From contig CM041200.1 of assembly GCA_023078555.1 (NCBI GenBank), positions 868,001 through 932,000 of the forward strand: a stretch of DNA of 64,000 nucleotides, written 5' to 3'. Made by a program: the position numbers and the translations under genes. Positions 61,715 through 64,000 of the stretch are shown here, piece by piece. This DNA comes from Ulva prolifera (lineage: Eukaryota > Chlorophyta > Ulvophyceae > Ulvales > Ulvaceae). The notes beneath the pieces are model-generated. The model did not search any database. It worked only from the letters and a program-made list of their open reading frames with translations, and was not told the origin of the DNA. The stretch's first letter is position 1. Every line of letters starts with the position of its first letter.

Positions 61715-62248
61715 ATGCAGCAAGGAGCTGGGGGACCCGCGGCAGGCCGGGGGCATATGCCTCATGGTCCGGGACACCACCCATATGGAGGTAACGTTCA
61801 GCAGCAAGAGAACCTGGTTGTGCCTGGTCGTATTTACTCGAGTCTCAATCCTGATGTCAGAGAGCATCTTGATATGATGGTGGCTCAGTTCGCGGTGGAT
61901 CGTAAGCTTCGTAAGTCATGGTTTGACCGCGACAGCATGTGGCTGCCGGGGACTAGTGACCGCCCCCATCGAATGATTGCCAAAATCGAAGAAATGGTCA
62001 CAGGCATGTTTGAGTACGCCACTCGAGTTTGTGGTCTTGGTCAGGATGGTCAGGAAATAGCTAGGCTTGTATACTTTTTGAACGAGTTGCGAGCCGCTAG
62101 CAGTGAGCATACACCGATTGAGAGCAGAGTTCCGCTGCCGGATCACTTGACAGACAAGCTTGACGTTGTCATTGCTGATGTGGCAACCATTACCAATGCA
62201 TGCAAGACCGAGGAAGTAGATGGTCTGTTGCCAGTCCGTTGGGACTGA
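61715..62248 (+). CDS. Extra ORF in the leader of retrotransposon 2, function unknown
   Basis: 177 residues, starting at an ATG 33 bp after the primer site and ending 614 bp before gag. The first 30 residues are Gly/His/Pro-rich (GRGHMPHGPGHHPYGG). The rest is predicted helical, with LNPDVREHLDMMVAQFAV, IAKIEEMVTGMFEYA and RLVYFLNELRAA. There is no zinc knuckle, protease or polymerase motif. Its position, in the same strand and just after the primer site, says it belongs to the element. It could be a separate structural protein or part of a split gag. I do not recognise a family. Confidence 0.55.
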   Translation: MQQGAGGPAAGRGHMPHGPGHHPYGGNVQQQENLVVPGRIYSSLNPDVREHLDMMVAQFAVDRKLRKSWFDRDSMWLPGTSDRPHRMIAKIEEMVTGMFEYATRVCGLGQDGQEIARLVYFLNELRAASSEHTPIESRVPLPDHLTDKLDVVIADVATITNACKTEEVDGLLPVRWD

Positions 62249-62862
62249 TGTGCATGCCGTTCTGACTGTATGATATCTAGTGTATAGTAGTTCTATCCCC
62301 CACGGGTCATGTGCAGCTGATATGTGGTGGCAAGAGCCGCGTGTCGGCCCCTGTGTGATTTTGTCATATGCGTGATGAGTGCTAGGTTGTATGAACCGTA
62401 CGCAACACCTGAGTTGCAGTTTCGTACTTAATTGATATTGATTAGTTCTGTTGTAACTGAATCAACCGATTAAATGTGTTGTCAGTGAGTGCACCGCACC
62501 TGTGCAGCACAGCTCGTCGCTATATGCATGACTGTTATGTTGTGATATTTGACCTTGCAAGCGAATATCCAAACGAAAAGTCTCGTTTAGACTGAAGCCG
62601 TCATGAACGTCATTTGCACATGCATGGGTACATTAGTGACAATTCACATATGTACACGTACCTCTTTGATATTTCATGAGGATATTTTGGATTTGTATAC
62701 GTGTACCTGGATTAGCGCGAACTTTCATTGGCCAATGATATCTAAGCACCATTGTGCATGCATGTTGTCAGTATGGAAAGACCTTGGACTTCATGTAGTA
62801 TTTCTTTTAAAATGGACCCGTGTATAACCTGTTACAACCATTAAATGTGCGTATAGTATACA
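62249..62862 (+). other. Non-coding segment between the leader ORF and gag
   Basis: 614 bases with stops in all plus frames and no motif recognised. An internal leader of this size before gag would be expected to carry an internal promoter, IRES-like element or intron, but none can be shown. Confidence 0.4.
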
Positions 62863-63831
62863 ATGTCGCATGGACATGCAACACGTTCTCATGGACCAGT
62901 TTCACCTTTAGCTCAGTACGATCGACGCGATCAAGGTAACGTGTCCGACAGTGACGATTCGTTTCGTTTTGCCACACCTGTACCCCCACGTGCTCATCCG
63001 GAGAATCCAGAGGACCCTAATTCTGATTCTGATCCTGAAATTGACATGGACATGGCACAGCCGCATCTGCCTAAAGAATTGTGCAAAACACCACAGTTTC
63101 GTGGTGACAAGTCGGAGACGGGCAAAGCACAGACATTCTTGGATCATTTGGACGAATATTTTGGACTGTACCCTGGGTTTTCGTTAGACAATGTTAACGG
63201 CTGGCGCAACCGCCGTGCATGCATGAGGTTGAACTGCTTCCCGCCTGGTTCGCACGCTGGCATATGGTATGAGAGTGCATTGCGTAGTAATCTCTTTGAC
63301 ACATACGACACCTTCCGTAACGCGTTCAAAGAACATTTCGGATCTTCGCAGTCTGATCTTGTAGCGATGCAGACGCAATGGAACAATGTGCGGCAACGTC
63401 CTGGTGACATAGTCACGACATATTACATGCATTTTAGCAAGATTATGAGCCAACTTATCTCGTTGGGGCATAATGTGTCGAAATCTGAGGCCATGGGCCG
63501 ATTCCAATACGGCATTCATGCAACACTTCGCGATAAAGTTCTGGAACATCGTTTGGATAACCCTGACATGGACCTTCATTTGTTGTATAACCATGCATCA
63601 CTGTTGGAACAGCATCAGTTGCGGCAACGTAACCCATATAACCGTAACCAGAACCGGCCCACAGGTAGACCGGATGTGCCGAAACTTAATGCTGTGATGC
63701 CACATGGTAAGTATTGTTTCTATTGTAAAAAGACTAACCATACTGCGGAGGAATGCAGCAAGATTGCAGCAAAGAAAGCGAATGGTACATGGAGGGACAT
63801 ATCAAAAAGAAACCCCCAGTCGGGGCAGTAA
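62863..63831 (+). CDS. gag: Gag polyprotein of a Ty3/gypsy-type LTR retrotransposon
   Basis: 322 residues. Residues about 70-230 match the retrotransposon gag domain: FRGDKSETGKAQTFLDHLDEYF, then a helix with AGIWYESALR, FDTYDTFRNAFKEHFG, and RQRPGDIVTTYYMHFSKI. A basic linker (PYNRNQNRPTGRP) leads to one CCHC zinc knuckle CFYCKKTNHTAEEC (C-x2-C-x4-H-x4-C) near residue 288. The N-terminus has an acidic patch of Asp/Ser/Pro repeats. The ATG at 62863 is the first in frame. The frame ends TAA at 63829, and a second frame at -1 stays open from before that stop to the window end. The coding region has no internal stops, so the copy may be young. Confidence 0.85.
   Translation: MSHGHATRSHGPVSPLAQYDRRDQGNVSDSDDSFRFATPVPPRAHPENPEDPNSDSDPEIDMDMAQPHLPKELCKTPQFRGDKSETGKAQTFLDHLDEYFGLYPGFSLDNVNGWRNRRACMRLNCFPPGSHAGIWYESALRSNLFDTYDTFRNAFKEHFGSSQSDLVAMQTQWNNVRQRPGDIVTTYYMHFSKIMSQLISLGHNVSKSEAMGRFQYGIHATLRDKVLEHRLDNPDMDLHLLYNHASLLEQHQLRQRNPYNRNQNRPTGRPDVPKLNAVMPHGKYCFYCKKTNHTAEECSKIAAKKANGTWRDISKRNPQSGQ
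63810..63816 (+). promoter_or_regulatory. Candidate -1 ribosomal frameshift site (A AAC CCC)
   Basis: The heptamer fits X XXY YYZ in the gag frame (last A of AGA, then AAC, CCC). The gag stop TAA is 12 bases downstream. After a -1 slip the frame reads on without a stop to the end of the window. The GC-rich sequence just downstream (GGGGCAG...CTGCGGGG and further complementary runs) could form a stimulatory stem-loop. Confidence 0.55.
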
Positions 63832-64000
63832 ACCCTGCGGGGCATGACGCCTGCGCGGCATTAAACAACCCTGAGGGGGCTGATGCCTGCGTGGCAGTGT
63901 ATTGTGATGTATATCATGACACCCCTGATCAGGAATTGGATGTGCCTATAATTGCACAACATGAACCTGAATCTGTTGTATTTGTTGCTAAAAAACCTGT
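63817..64000 (+). CDS. pol: Start of the pol reading frame of retrotransposon 2 (-1 relative to gag), partial
   Basis: The -1 frame is open from the shift site to base 64000 (about 61 residues). It begins with two imperfect copies of an Asn-Pro-x-Gly-x-Asp-Ala-Cys motif and continues with an acidic stretch (DVYHDTPDQELDVPI). It should lead to protease and reverse transcriptase, which lie outside the window, so the assignment rests on position and frame only. Confidence 0.45.

Overview
The window is nuclear DNA of a eukaryote, most likely a green alga (chlorophyte, perhaps trebouxiophyte-like). The evidence is a plant-type phosphofructokinase, a protein-only RNase P, an OPR-like helical-repeat protein, compact genes with many introns of about 60-250 nt, and 5' splice sites that are often GTGCG, GTGTG or GTATG. 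Species cannot be fixed from sequence alone. GC is near 50 percent and the sequence is rich in TGCA and CATG steps. Gene models below were assembled by hand by matching splice sites, reading phase and protein-family conservation. Models with exact exon lists keep phase throughout.

Layout. 1-2723 (-): N-terminal part of a VPS13/chorein-like lipid-transfer protein that runs off the left edge. 3237-5768 (+): 6-phosphofructo-2-kinase/fructose-2,6-bisphosphatase. 6952-8696 (-): Elongator subunit ELP5. 8.7-15.6 kb: gene-poor, GC-richer tract with a decayed LINE-like fragment and a C30 tract. 15667-17298 (-): single-RRM protein. 17.3-21.8 kb: unresolved. 21841-22290 (-): two exons of another RRM protein. 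23102-25006 (-): PRORP. 25870-29922 (+): helical-repeat protein with three C-terminal SAP motifs. 30036-34330 (-): exocyst SEC5. 34904-38254 (+): FAM91. 38.3-40.8 kb: repeat-bearing spacer. 40794-45394 (+): MTR4 exosome helicase. 45800-47338 (-): PRKRIP1-like spliceosome protein with a SINE-like insertion in an intron. 47701-49535 (+): nucleoside hydrolase. 50151-51450 (-): PITHD1. About 52.0-54.6 kb (+): unrecognised multi-exon gene. 55378-57555 (-): plant-type 6-phosphofructokinase. 58520-64000: at least two LTR retrotransposons, the second a Ty3/gypsy-type element that runs off the right edge.

The genes are ordinary housekeeping genes with no operon logic: RNA processing (PRORP, MTR4, PRKRIP1, RRM proteins), tRNA modification (ELP5), membrane traffic (VPS13-like, SEC5, FAM91), sugar-phosphate control (F2KP and PFK) and nucleoside salvage. 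Several pairs are head to head with 0.36-0.57 kb between start codons. The most unusual material is the SAP-repeat protein, the PRORP that appears to lack its structural zinc site, and the right-hand retrotransposon, which has an extra ORF before gag and a good candidate -1 frameshift site.
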